Shown here: positions 31,914 through 38,697 of the stretch, in pieces | Layout of the letters: the number at the start of each line of letters is the position of its first letter | Numbering within the stretch: the stretch's first letter is position 1 | Notes under the pieces: model-generated | The model's database searches: none | Told to the model about the DNA's origin: nothing | The model's input: the letters and a program-made list of their open reading frames with translations, nothing else | Assembly (NCBI GenBank): GCA_900751785.1 | Contig: CAADSM010000139.1 | Span: 1-38,697, forward strand | Reading direction: 5' to 3' | Source: Lachnospiraceae bacterium | GTDB lineage: Bacteria > Bacillota > Clostridia > Lachnospirales > Lachnospiraceae | Length of the DNA stretch: 38,697 bases | Program-made: the position numbers and the translations under genes

Positions 31914-33704
31914 TTGGCATTTTCAATCCATTTTTTAATATGTAATATCATTGTCGGGATCCTGCTGGGGATCATACTTTTCTTCAAGAAGATTTTAAAG
32001 AAACAGGTTACCGCCGACGTACAGTATTATATATGGTACATTTTCGCTGCGGCCCTTATTCTTCCGTTTGTGCCGTACACACCATTTGAACCCGGCCGGC
32101 TGCTGTCAAAGATCAGAGACCTGTTTACTCCGGCCGCGTCCCTTTCAACGGGCATCCCCGCCAGACAGTCTGTCGATATGACAGCCCCGGCACAGCTCGG
32201 ACTGTCCGACCTGGCCGCTTCTTTCAGCGGCACGTCGTTCCGTACACTGGGCGTTATCCTCACAGTTATATGGGCGGCCGGATGTTTTGTCACAGCGGGC
32301 TTTTTCCTATATCAAATTTTTAAGATCCGCAGGATCCGAAAAGCCGCTTATCTGATCACGCCAGGAAATGAACCGGAGCTGTATTCATGCTGCCTCTCCT
32401 GCATGCAGGAGCTGAAGATCGGACAGCAGATTTCCCTATATGCCTCCTGCGCGCTCACCAGTCCGGTGTCCTACGGGCTGTTCCGCCCGAAGGTCATCAT
32501 CCCGCAGGATATGGACATCGTCCTTGGAGCCGATGATGTGCGCTTTATTTTTCTTCACGAGCTGCAGCATTTAAAACACAGAGACGCCGCGCTGAATTAT
32601 ATTTCCTGCGTTCTCCAGATTATCTATTGGTTCAACCCGCTGGTATGGTACGGCTTCCGGATCATGCAGAAGGACCGCGAGATCGCCTGCGACCACTCCG
32701 TCATCCGCACGGTCGGCAGAGAGCGCGCCGTCAGCTATGGGCACACACTGATCCGCTATGCAGAAAAGCTGCACCGGAACGCCTTTCTCTCCCCGCTTTC
32801 CAGCCTGGGCGGAGAAAAAAGCGTCATCGTGCAGCGGGTAAAGGAAATCGCAGATTACAAAGCCGAAACGCCGGCGAGAAGGTTCAAGAGCTTCTGTACC
32901 CTGTCGCTTGCCGTCATCCTTGTATATACGGCGAGTCCGTTCCTCACGGCCTATGCCGCGGAGAACTCCCCCTACGAGCTCTCCGGCAGAAATGTGGAGG
33001 AAATAGATCTGTCATCTTATTTCCACGGAAACGACGGCGCTTTTGTACTGTATGACATGACGGAGGACAGCTATCTTATCTATAATGAAGAATTGAGCAC
33101 AAAACGCGTCTCACCGGATTCTACATACAAAATATACAGTGCCCTGTTTGCGCTCGAGGAAGGGATCATCACCCCCGGATCTTCCGAACGGGCATGGGAC
33201 GGCACAGAATATCCCTTTGACTCCTGGAACCAGGATCAGAGCCTTGAGACAGCCATGCAGAACTCTGTGAATTGGTACTTCCAGAATCTGGACGCCCGGA
33301 CCGGATACACCGCTCTTTCTTCTTATTATAGCCGCATCTCCTACGGCAACTGTGACCTGACCGCCGGGATCGGCAGCTACTGGGCCGAGTCTTCTCTGAA
33401 GATCTCGCCGGCAGAACAGACCGACCTCCTGGCCGGTCTCCTGCAGAACAAGTGGGGATTCAGCGTGGAAAACATCCAGGCCGTCAAGAACGCCATGTTT
33501 ATCGGCGACACTCCTGTCGGAAAACTCTACGGCAAGACCGGCACAGGTTCCGACGGCACCCAGAATATAAACGGGTGGTTTGTAGGCTTCCTTGAGGATA
33601 ACGGCCACGTTTACTGCTTTGCGGCCAATCTGCAGAACGGACCGGACGCCTCTGGAAACGCGGCATCCGAGATCGCAATAGATATTCTGAACGATATACT
33701 ATAA
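31914..33704 (+). CDS. blaR1: BlaR1-like beta-lactam sensor/signal transducer (M56 peptidase plus penicillin-binding domain)
   Basis: Membrane receptor of 596 residues starting at TTG 31914, with GGAGG 9 bases upstream. Helices near 5-25, 36-56 and 112-135 lead to a cytoplasmic zinc peptidase of family M56, with HELQH at 215-219 and REIACDHSVI (Glu about 256). A further helix is at about 326-348. The extracellular domain (about 360-596) resembles class D beta-lactamase sensors: STYK (403-406), SVN (451-453) and KTGTG (541-545). Acylation of Ser403 by a beta-lactam would activate the peptidase to inactivate a BlaI repressor. No blaI gene is adjacent, which is unusual. The neighbouring convergent PBP gene has BlaI-like operators and may be the output. 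Confidence 0.9.
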   Translation: MAFSIHFLICNIIVGILLGIILFFKKILKKQVTADVQYYIWYIFAAALILPFVPYTPFEPGRLLSKIRDLFTPAASLSTGIPARQSVDMTAPAQLGLSDLAASFSGTSFRTLGVILTVIWAAGCFVTAGFFLYQIFKIRRIRKAAYLITPGNEPELYSCCLSCMQELKIGQQISLYASCALTSPVSYGLFRPKVIIPQDMDIVLGADDVRFIFLHELQHLKHRDAALNYISCVLQIIYWFNPLVWYGFRIMQKDREIACDHSVIRTVGRERAVSYGHTLIRYAEKLHRNAFLSPLSSLGGEKSVIVQRVKEIADYKAETPARRFKSFCTLSLAVILVYTASPFLTAYAAENSPYELSGRNVEEIDLSSYFHGNDGAFVLYDMTEDSYLIYNEELSTKRVSPDSTYKIYSALFALEEGIITPGSSERAWDGTEYPFDSWNQDQSLETAMQNSVNWYFQNLDARTGYTALSSYYSRISYGNCDLTAGIGSYWAESSLKISPAEQTDLLAGLLQNKWGFSVENIQAVKNAMFIGDTPVGKLYGKTGTGSDGTQNINGWFVGFLEDNGHVYCFAANLQNGPDASGNAASEIAIDILNDIL

Positions 33705-33728
33705 ATCTGTTCCTTTTTTCATTACAGT

Positions 33729-36515
33729 TTATCGCGCAGCATCCGCCTGTTCTGCCTGCTGGCCGACATTAAAATATGACTCAAAGATTTCTCTTCCGCA
33801 TTCCACTGCGCAGCCCGCTTCATATCCGTTAGCGATCCGGACCGCCACCGCGATCTCCGGCTCATCTGCCGGGGCATAGCCGACGAACAGTCCGTGGTCC
33901 GGTCTTGTCCTCGACTCCTGAGCCGTTCCCGATTTGCCCGCGGCAGGGATCGGAAAGCCCTCGAAGATTCCCGTGCTCTGCGCATACTGCTCCATCCCTG
34001 TGTGTACAGCCTCCCATATTTCATCCGGAAGCTCCACCGCGCTTTCCTGCTCCGGCTCCTGCCGGATCCCGTCAATCTGGTCCACAAGAGAGAGGCGGAA
34101 GCTTGTCCCTCTGTTTGCCAGCGTTGTCACATACCTTCCCAGCTGGACCGTCGAGAAGTTGTTCGTCCCCTGACCTATGGCTGAGGGGATAGCATAGCTG
34201 TCTGTCACCTGCGGGCTGCTCTCAGTCAGCTCGATGCCGCTCTTTTTGTCCAGATCAAACATCTCTGCATACTTCTGTATATATTCGAGCGCCTGTCCGT
34301 CAGAAAAAGTCTGCTGACCCTTCATCCCAAGCCGATAAGAGACCTCACACAGGTAATCGTTGCAGGAATGCTGCAGCGCGTCCGCCGCGCCGGCAACATT
34401 TCCATGTCCGGAGTGATTCCAGCAGCGCAGCGGCGGATCGACCTTATCGAAAACGCCGTCGCACATAACCGGGGTTGATACGCCCGTCACACCTTCTGAC
34501 AGACCGGCAATGATGGTGACCGGCTTGAACGTCGAGCCGGGAGCCGAGAGCTGCTGAGTGGCTCTGTTGTACAGCGGAAGGGCGGCGTTGTTATAAATTC
34601 TGTAATAATACGCATCGTCCATCTGATTTGCCAGCCGGTTGTTGTCGTACCCAGGATAGCTGACGCAGGCAAGCACTTTTCCGGTGTCCGCATCTGTGAC
34701 AACGGCCGAGCCGGAGCATAGATCCAGCGCAAGATCTCCCGGAGTGATCTCCAGACGCTGGATCTTCCGAAGGACAAGCTCATAGGAAGATATGCTCCCC
34801 CGCTGCCATTCTGCGAAATCTCCGTCCTGTGTATCGAGCACGCCCTGGTCGTACAGGATCATGCACACCTGATCTGGCGTGATTTCATCCCGAAGTACCA
34901 TATATTTGTAGATCGTCTCCTCGAACTCCGGATTTCCCTGAAGCTCCACCACAATCTCTTCCGTTACCAGGCTATAGATTTCTTCCTGCCGCAGATACCC
35001 ATTTTCTCCGCTTAGAAGATCCGATGAGATCCCCCCTTCTTGGATCGCGCCGTTCAGATATTCATTGACAGAGATGTCGCCACTCGCCCACTTTTCGTAT
35101 AATTCCGTGTTTTTATCCAGGCTGCCGCTGTCAAGGATGCCCAGACTTCCCGCGATGAGGCCGAGATATTCCTGCATCTCCTCATCCAGCCCGGCATACA
35201 CCGCTTCCGGATCATTCAGCACAGCCTGTATCTCCCCGAGTACCTGGTCCCTTCTCTCCGAGAAACGCTGATAAACCTCCCGCTCGGTTTCCGAAGCCCC
35301 GCCTTCCTGAAAATGCGAGGTATCGATCAGTCCGTTTGTCAACAGCGCCGTATATACGTCATACACAGGGATCCGGATCTCAGTCGTATCATTTACAGCC
35401 GTTTTGTCAAACGTCTTTGCATTGATCAGATTTTCCACCAGGATATCTGCGATCTTTCTCTCCAGCGTCTCATATGCTTTCTGCTGAAGGTCCATATCAA
35501 TGCTGAGATATACATCCCTGCCCGCCCGCGGCTCTTCCGTCACTCCCAGGTCCTGGACGGTCCGTCCCATATTGTCAATGTAGACTTCCTGTCTGCCGTT
35601 CTCCCCCTGGAGCACATCATCGAGATACTGCTCCAGCCCTGCCTTGCCGACAATGGACTCCGCGGTATATCCTTCGCCCTTTTCTTCCAGCTCCGCCGCG
35701 GAGATCTTCCCGGTATATCCGAGGATCGATGCAAATGCCTCGCCTCCCTCGTAAACTCTTATGCTTTCTTCCGAGACATCCACGCCCGGGAGCTCTGCCT
35801 CGCTCTCCAGGAGAGCAGCCGCCGTTTCTTCCGAGACATCTCTTGCAACAGTCACAGGAAGATATTTCTGATATTCCTGCAGAGACAGCGCATAGCGCAC
35901 GCTCACAAGCTCCAGGACTTCCTCCTGCTCAAACTGGTCCGGAAGCCCGTACTGTGCTTTTTCCTCATCTGTATAGCTTTTATCATCCTGCGCGTAGATG
36001 CAGAAACGGTCCGAAAGATCGGCGATCACCTGCTCTGCATCCGAGCTTTTCTCTTCCTCGGTCATATCCTCGACACTCCGCCTCCCATAGACGTCCGCCT
36101 TGAATCTGTCGAGTTCAAATCCATCCGCTGTAAACCGAAAGCCGCCGTTCTCGTCCGCCGTGATCTTCAGATTATTTTCCGGAGAATCACCATGCTCTTT
36201 GATAAGACGTATCGCTTTGTAGATCCTGCTGTTCAGATCCAGCTGCCGTTCTCTGTCTGTTTTATAATTCTCTTGATCTTCTATTGTGGCAGAATAAACT
36301 ATTTTATTTCCTGCAAGAAGCTTTCCGTTTTTGTCATAGATATTTCCTCTGGTCCCGGGGAGGGTGATCTCCCTCTTGATCTGCAGCCGAAAGTTCTTTG
36401 CATATTCTTCACCCTTGATGATCTGCAGGTAAAACACCCGGGCAGTCAGTATCAGGAACATAACTGCAAATACCGCGATCAGCACGAAACTCCGCGCCGC
36501 CTTTTTCTTATTCAT
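33729..36515 (-). CDS. Class B penicillin-binding protein (PBP2-like transpeptidase), enlarged
   Basis: Peptidoglycan DD-transpeptidase of 928 residues, longer than typical PBP2 (600-700). An N-terminal membrane anchor (about 9-29) is followed by the dimerisation/pedestal region with RGNIYDKNGKLLA and the PBP2 motif GKAGLEQYLDDVLQG. Active-site motifs are STFK with Ser661, SCN with Ser717 and KSGT with Lys861. Between DVYLSIDMDLQQKAYE and GSAVVTDADTGKVLA lies an extra acidic helical segment of about 250 residues (roughly 355-605). The gene sits behind a promoter with BlaI-like operators and is convergent with blaR1, 24 bases apart. It may be an inducible, beta-lactam-tolerant PBP; resistance itself is not shown by the sequence. 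Confidence 0.92.
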   Translation of the reverse strand: MNKKKAARSFVLIAVFAVMFLILTARVFYLQIIKGEEYAKNFRLQIKREITLPGTRGNIYDKNGKLLAGNKIVYSATIEDQENYKTDRERQLDLNSRIYKAIRLIKEHGDSPENNLKITADENGGFRFTADGFELDRFKADVYGRRSVEDMTEEEKSSDAEQVIADLSDRFCIYAQDDKSYTDEEKAQYGLPDQFEQEEVLELVSVRYALSLQEYQKYLPVTVARDVSEETAAALLESEAELPGVDVSEESIRVYEGGEAFASILGYTGKISAAELEEKGEGYTAESIVGKAGLEQYLDDVLQGENGRQEVYIDNMGRTVQDLGVTEEPRAGRDVYLSIDMDLQQKAYETLERKIADILVENLINAKTFDKTAVNDTTEIRIPVYDVYTALLTNGLIDTSHFQEGGASETEREVYQRFSERRDQVLGEIQAVLNDPEAVYAGLDEEMQEYLGLIAGSLGILDSGSLDKNTELYEKWASGDISVNEYLNGAIQEGGISSDLLSGENGYLRQEEIYSLVTEEIVVELQGNPEFEETIYKYMVLRDEITPDQVCMILYDQGVLDTQDGDFAEWQRGSISSYELVLRKIQRLEITPGDLALDLCSGSAVVTDADTGKVLACVSYPGYDNNRLANQMDDAYYYRIYNNAALPLYNRATQQLSAPGSTFKPVTIIAGLSEGVTGVSTPVMCDGVFDKVDPPLRCWNHSGHGNVAGAADALQHSCNDYLCEVSYRLGMKGQQTFSDGQALEYIQKYAEMFDLDKKSGIELTESSPQVTDSYAIPSAIGQGTNNFSTVQLGRYVTTLANRGTSFRLSLVDQIDGIRQEPEQESAVELPDEIWEAVHTGMEQYAQSTGIFEGFPIPAAGKSGTAQESRTRPDHGLFVGYAPADEPEIAVAVRIANGYEAGCAVECGREIFESYFNVGQQAEQADAAR

Positions 36516-36657
36516 CTGTCCTCACCTTCCATCGGTTGTCCAGCTGTCCATAGAGATAAAACGCATCCAGCACATGATAGGGCTCTGTGCTGTGATTTTC
36601 CTCCGTGCCCGCGGTGACAGCAATGTATTTTTTATTTCTATATTCATTTAAATCTTT
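36508..36657 (-). pseudogene. Short protein-like open frame overlapping the PBP start; possible gene remnant
   Basis: A frame of 49 codons between stops at 36658-36660 and 36508-36510 reads like real protein (segments NKKYIAVTAGTEENHS and HVLDAFYLYGQLDNRWKV). Its TAA overlaps the ATG of the PBP gene (ATGAATAA), as in a translationally coupled gene pair. No ATG, GTG or TTG starts it in frame except an internal GTG. It may be the 3' end of a broken upstream gene or use an unusual start. I recognise no family. It lies within the leader transcribed from the promoter at 36806-36834. Confidence 0.35.
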
Positions 36658-36783
36658 CTAAAAAATTAATTTTACAGCAATATACTCTCCGTTTGATCAC
36701 AGATTAACACTTTTGTTCTCTCACACTCTGAATAAAGATGCTCTCAGAGCAGTGATCCAGATCACATATTCGCAGTCTTTTTT
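36658..36783. other. Untranslated leader between the operator and the PBP gene
   Basis: AT-rich sequence with no recognisable gene. A possible ribosome binding site (CGGAGAG on the - strand, near 36690) precedes no usable start codon in the short frame that follows. The - strand transcript from the promoter near 36806 must cross this stretch. Confidence 0.4.
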
Positions 36784-36834
36784 CCTACACGCGTAATACT
36801 TCTTTATATTACATATGTAGGATTTAAATGTCAA
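36784..36834 (-). promoter_or_regulatory. Strong promoter with paired BlaI/MecI-like operators
   Basis: On the - strand a perfect TTGACA (36829-36834), a 17-base spacer and TAATAT (36806-36811) form a strong promoter directed at the PBP gene. Box B, ATTACATATGTAGG (36808-36821), contains TACA-TA-TGTA, the core of known BlaI/MecI operators, and covers the -10 and spacer. Box A, CCTACACGCGTAAT (36784-36797), matches the reverse complement of box B at 11 of 14 positions and lies at the start site. Two boxes over promoter and start is the classical bla/mec layout. Confidence 0.72.
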
Positions 36835-36905
36835 GGAATTTTTGAAAAGAATATGCTGCAGCCCACACCTGAGTACAGCGTGAATTGCAGCAAAAATATT
36901 TCGTA

Positions 36906-37532
36906 TTAGAAAAGAATGCCGAACATCTTGTCCGCCTGATAGATATCGATACAGTTTACCAGAGCGCCTCCGCCCGCATATGCCGGAAACAGGAAACCGC
37001 ATTCTGGTTTTCCAGCTTCGTAATCACTGTTGATCGGGCAGACCGCGCAGATCAGATATTCAAAAACCCGCTCTGACTCCCCCAGTCTCTCATGGTCCGC
37101 AGCCTTCGCCGGGATGTCATAGCGGTCATGAAAGAAGAATACGCCGTAGTCATGGCCCGGCCGATACCGCGCCGCCGCGACCTCATAGAATATGTCGAGC
37201 AAAGCATCATTCTCCAGCCCCGCCGACCGCGCTCCCATCAGAAGCTGCCACAGAGTTCCCTCTCCCCGCTTTTCCTGCGGTATGACATAACGCTTCAGAC
37301 TGAGATTCGTCTCCGCAAAGGGAATCGCTTTTGCGATCGCCAGATTCCTCGCCCGTTCCTGAGCGGACAGCTTCAAGAATCGGGTATTGAATGTGCCGTC
37401 TACAAATCCCTCCCGGTCGATATATGCGCCCGCGATCCTGGTGATCGAGGTACGCTTTACATTCATGCGTCTGGTGAGAGCGAGCATGTCCTCTCTGTCG
37501 ATCATAATATTTTTAAAGAATGGCTGTATCAT
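36906..37532 (-). CDS. DUF4317-like protein, short (C-terminal half missing)
   Basis: Protein of 208 residues of unknown function. It resembles, by recall, the N-terminal half of DUF4317 proteins of Clostridia, which are usually about 400 residues. The shared pattern includes TSITRIAGAYIDREG near 28-42, a helical middle, FFFHDRYDIPAKAADHE, SERVFEYLICAVCPIN and GFLFPA near the end. After that motif the sequence ends within 27 residues, so the second half is absent. The ATG at 37532 follows a G-run (GGGGGGG) that can serve as ribosome binding site. It could be a natural short form or a truncated remnant. Confidence 0.65.
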   Translation of the reverse strand: MIQPFFKNIMIDREDMLALTRRMNVKRTSITRIAGAYIDREGFVDGTFNTRFLKLSAQERARNLAIAKAIPFAETNLSLKRYVIPQEKRGEGTLWQLLMGARSAGLENDALLDIFYEVAAARYRPGHDYGVFFFHDRYDIPAKAADHERLGESERVFEYLICAVCPINSDYEAGKPECGFLFPAYAGGGALVNCIDIYQADKMFGILF

Positions 37533-37559
37533 TATACTTTATCCCCCCCTGCGAAGGTT

Positions 37560-37594
37560 GAAAAAATTCCGGCACTTTAGAAAAGCGCCGGAAT
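37560..37594 (-). terminator. Intrinsic terminator upstream of the DUF4317-like gene
   Basis: On the - strand ATTCCGGC/GCCGGAAT (37587-37594 with 37566-37573) is followed by TTTTTT. It closes a transcript coming from the right and lies just ahead of the next gene's ribosome binding site. Confidence 0.8.
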
Positions 37595-37867
37595 ATCTGC
37601 AGTTACATTATTCTTATTTGTCCAGGCTCTTCATCGTCGGGACTTTCTCCGACGCAATTCCGAAGCCACTCATATTCCTGAGCAACTCCCTACTTTGCTT
37701 TTTTCAACCAGATAAAACGCCTTGTTTACCTTTAAAATTGATTACTTTCCGCATAAGCAGTTGTATTATTTGATGTATTTGATGTAAATCCTGATTGAGA
37801 GAATGGGGGCTTCAATCGGATTGCTTACTAAATTATAATCTTTATTATTGAATAAGTCAATCAGACC
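37595..37867 (-). other. Structured non-coding stretch or gene remnant
   Basis: No intact gene. On the - strand a frame with the reading MRKVINFKGKQGVLSG is interrupted by one TGA and then resumes as RELLRNMSGFGIASEK and ends at a TAA near 37618. A second frame carries FYLVEKSKVGSC. The stretch also contains the hairpin CGTCGG/CCGACG (37635-37654) and ends in the terminator at 37560-37594, so it could equally be a small structured RNA. The boundary of the mobile element that carries the integrase may lie here. No direct repeat (att site) could be identified from one side only. Confidence 0.3.
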
Positions 37868-37908
37868 CAAAAAAGCAGCGTACCAATTTTTACTTTAAAG
37901 TACGCCAC
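37868..37908 (-). terminator. Terminator of the integrase gene
   Basis: On the - strand GTGGCGTAC/GTACGCTGC encloses an AT-rich loop and is followed by TTTTTT. It is located 7 bases after the integrase stop codon. Confidence 0.75.
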
Positions 37909-37914
37909 TTTTTC

Positions 37915-38697
37915 CTACGCTATTGAATTATTAAAATATTTATCCAGTCCATCAAACTCGGTTCTTTTTAGTTCCTTTGTTACATCAGTATAGATATTTA
38001 AGGTTGTTGTTATATCCTTATGTCCGAGTGTATCCTGAATAACTTTTATATTTACACCTGCTTCACACATTCTTGTTGTAAATGTATGTCTGAGCGAATG
38101 ACAACTAAAATGTGGTAAAAGCACTTCTGGGTTTTCTGTTTTCAAAAACTGCTCATCGTTGCAATCACGGATTATGCGTCGGATTGCCTTATTCAAAGTC
38201 GATTGATGTTGTGGCTGTCCGAAGCGATTAAGAAATATAAAATCCGTATATCCATCTATGGTTGCTTCGCAGTGAACTCCTAGTAATTCCTGTCGCTGCT
38301 TTTCCATAATAAATGCTTCCTTAACAAAATCGAGCATCGGAACTTGTCTATTTCCTGCTTCTGTCTTTGGAGTATTCACATTGAAATAGCAGCCCTTTTT
38401 TCCTTCAGAAGTTCTGTGGTCATAATAAACCAACGTGTGATTAACATCTATAATCCCATCTTCCAAATCAATATCGCACCATCTGAGTCCAGTAACTTCT
38501 CCAACTCTTAACCCCGTTCCAAGCATTACTGCAAACACCGGATACCAATACACTGCTGTATTAGAGTTCTTCAGATAATCCATAAACAATTCCTGCTCAG
38601 GTCTAGTAAGTCCCCTGCGTTTTTCTGTCTTGAAGCAATGAGCTTTTTTCAATTCCCTTAAAACATTATTTGTCGGATTGTTTCTGATATAGTTATC
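37915..38697 (-). CDS. int: Tyrosine recombinase/integrase (Tn916 Int type), 5' part beyond the window
   Basis: Site-specific recombinase of an integrative mobile element; only the C-terminal 260 residues are in the window. The reading frame is open to the right edge, with NYIRNNPTNN upstream of the first in-frame TTG, so the gene continues outside. The catalytic domain shows the first Arg in GTGLRVGEVTGLRW, the HSLRHTFTTR box with His and Arg, and the second His in LGHKDITTTLNIYT, where the tyrosine nucleophile lies. These match the Tn916 Int family. The gene points left, so the left end of the element should be near 37.6-37.9 kb and the element extends right. Cargo is not visible. Confidence 0.92.
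   Translation of the reverse strand, partial: DNYIRNNPTNNVLRELKKAHCFKTEKRRGLTRPEQELFMDYLKNSNTAVYWYPVFAVMLGTGLRVGEVTGLRWCDIDLEDGIIDVNHTLVYYDHRTSEGKKGCYFNVNTPKTEAGNRQVPMLDFVKEAFIMEKQRQELLGVHCEATIDGYTDFIFLNRFGQPQHQSTLNKAIRRIIRDCNDEQFLKTENPEVLLPHFSCHSLRHTFTTRMCEAGVNIKVIQDTLGHKDITTTLNIYTDVTKELKRTEFDGLDKYFNNSIA

Noticed and set aside
35313..36617. 434-codon open frame on the + strand opposite the PBP gene
   Set aside because: Antisense of a conserved PBP reading frame, with no start signals and no recognisable motif.
37868..37908. Palindromic GCGTAC/GTACGC sequence considered as an integrase att core
   Set aside because: It is better explained as the terminator of the integrase gene because of the loop and T-run. 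An att site needs a second copy outside this window.

Overview
The window looks like a chromosomal segment of a Gram-positive anaerobe of the Clostridia, most likely Lachnospiraceae. This rests on a DUF4317-type protein, FIVAR/KTGD surface protein architecture, a PqqD/radical-SAM peptide cassette, a YesM/YesN-like system beside an mgl operon, a preQ1-I riboswitch before queT, and a Tn916-type integrase at the right edge. By eye GC is near 50 percent in genes and lower between them. The species is not determined. I saw no rRNA, tRNA or CRISPR array.

Layout. 0.4-5.7 kb (+): OmpR-type response regulator, histidine kinase and a two-gene ABC transporter (ATPase plus FtsX-like permease), with phased repeats at the transporter promoter. 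5.9-6.5 kb (+): ribosomal protein L25/Ctc. 6.6-10.6 kb (-): M20 amidohydrolase, YfcC-type carrier and a wall-anchored FIVAR protein with a doubtful 5' end. 10.85-13.6 kb (+): a YtcJ-type amidohydrolase and a TIGR00300/ornithine-cyclodeaminase-like protein, divergent from the M20-yfcC pair; together they look like a catabolic module for an acylated amino acid. 13.8-15.7 kb (-): an LTA-synthase-like sulfatase. 15.8-17.75 kb (-): queT-queF-queC under a preQ1-I riboswitch. 17.8-21.1 kb (-): a compact RiPP-type operon (PqqD-like protein, radical SAM/SPASM enzyme, 117-residue Cys-containing candidate precursor, HPr-kinase-like protein, Ser/His S26-type peptidase). 21.3-31.6 kb (-): mglB-mglA-mglC, then a separately promoted sensor operon with AraC-type regulator, YesM-type kinase and two sugar-binding proteins. 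31.9-36.8 kb: a BlaR1-like receptor (+) convergent with a large class B penicillin-binding protein (-); the latter lies behind a strong promoter carrying a BlaI/MecI-like operator pair. 36.9-38.7 kb: a short DUF4317-type protein, a structured non-coding stretch and the 3' part of a tyrosine integrase that runs off the window.

Most notable: (1) The MglB-like protein encoded next to mglA appears circularly permuted. The segment that starts normal galactose-binding proteins is at its C terminus, while a second MglB-like protein in this window has the normal order. (2) The RiPP-type operon combines a radical SAM enzyme with an HPr-kinase-like protein and a precursor that ends in serine. (3) The MglC-like permease carries a charged coiled-coil extension of about 220 residues. 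(4) The beta-lactam receptor/PBP pair has BlaI-like operators but no adjacent blaI.
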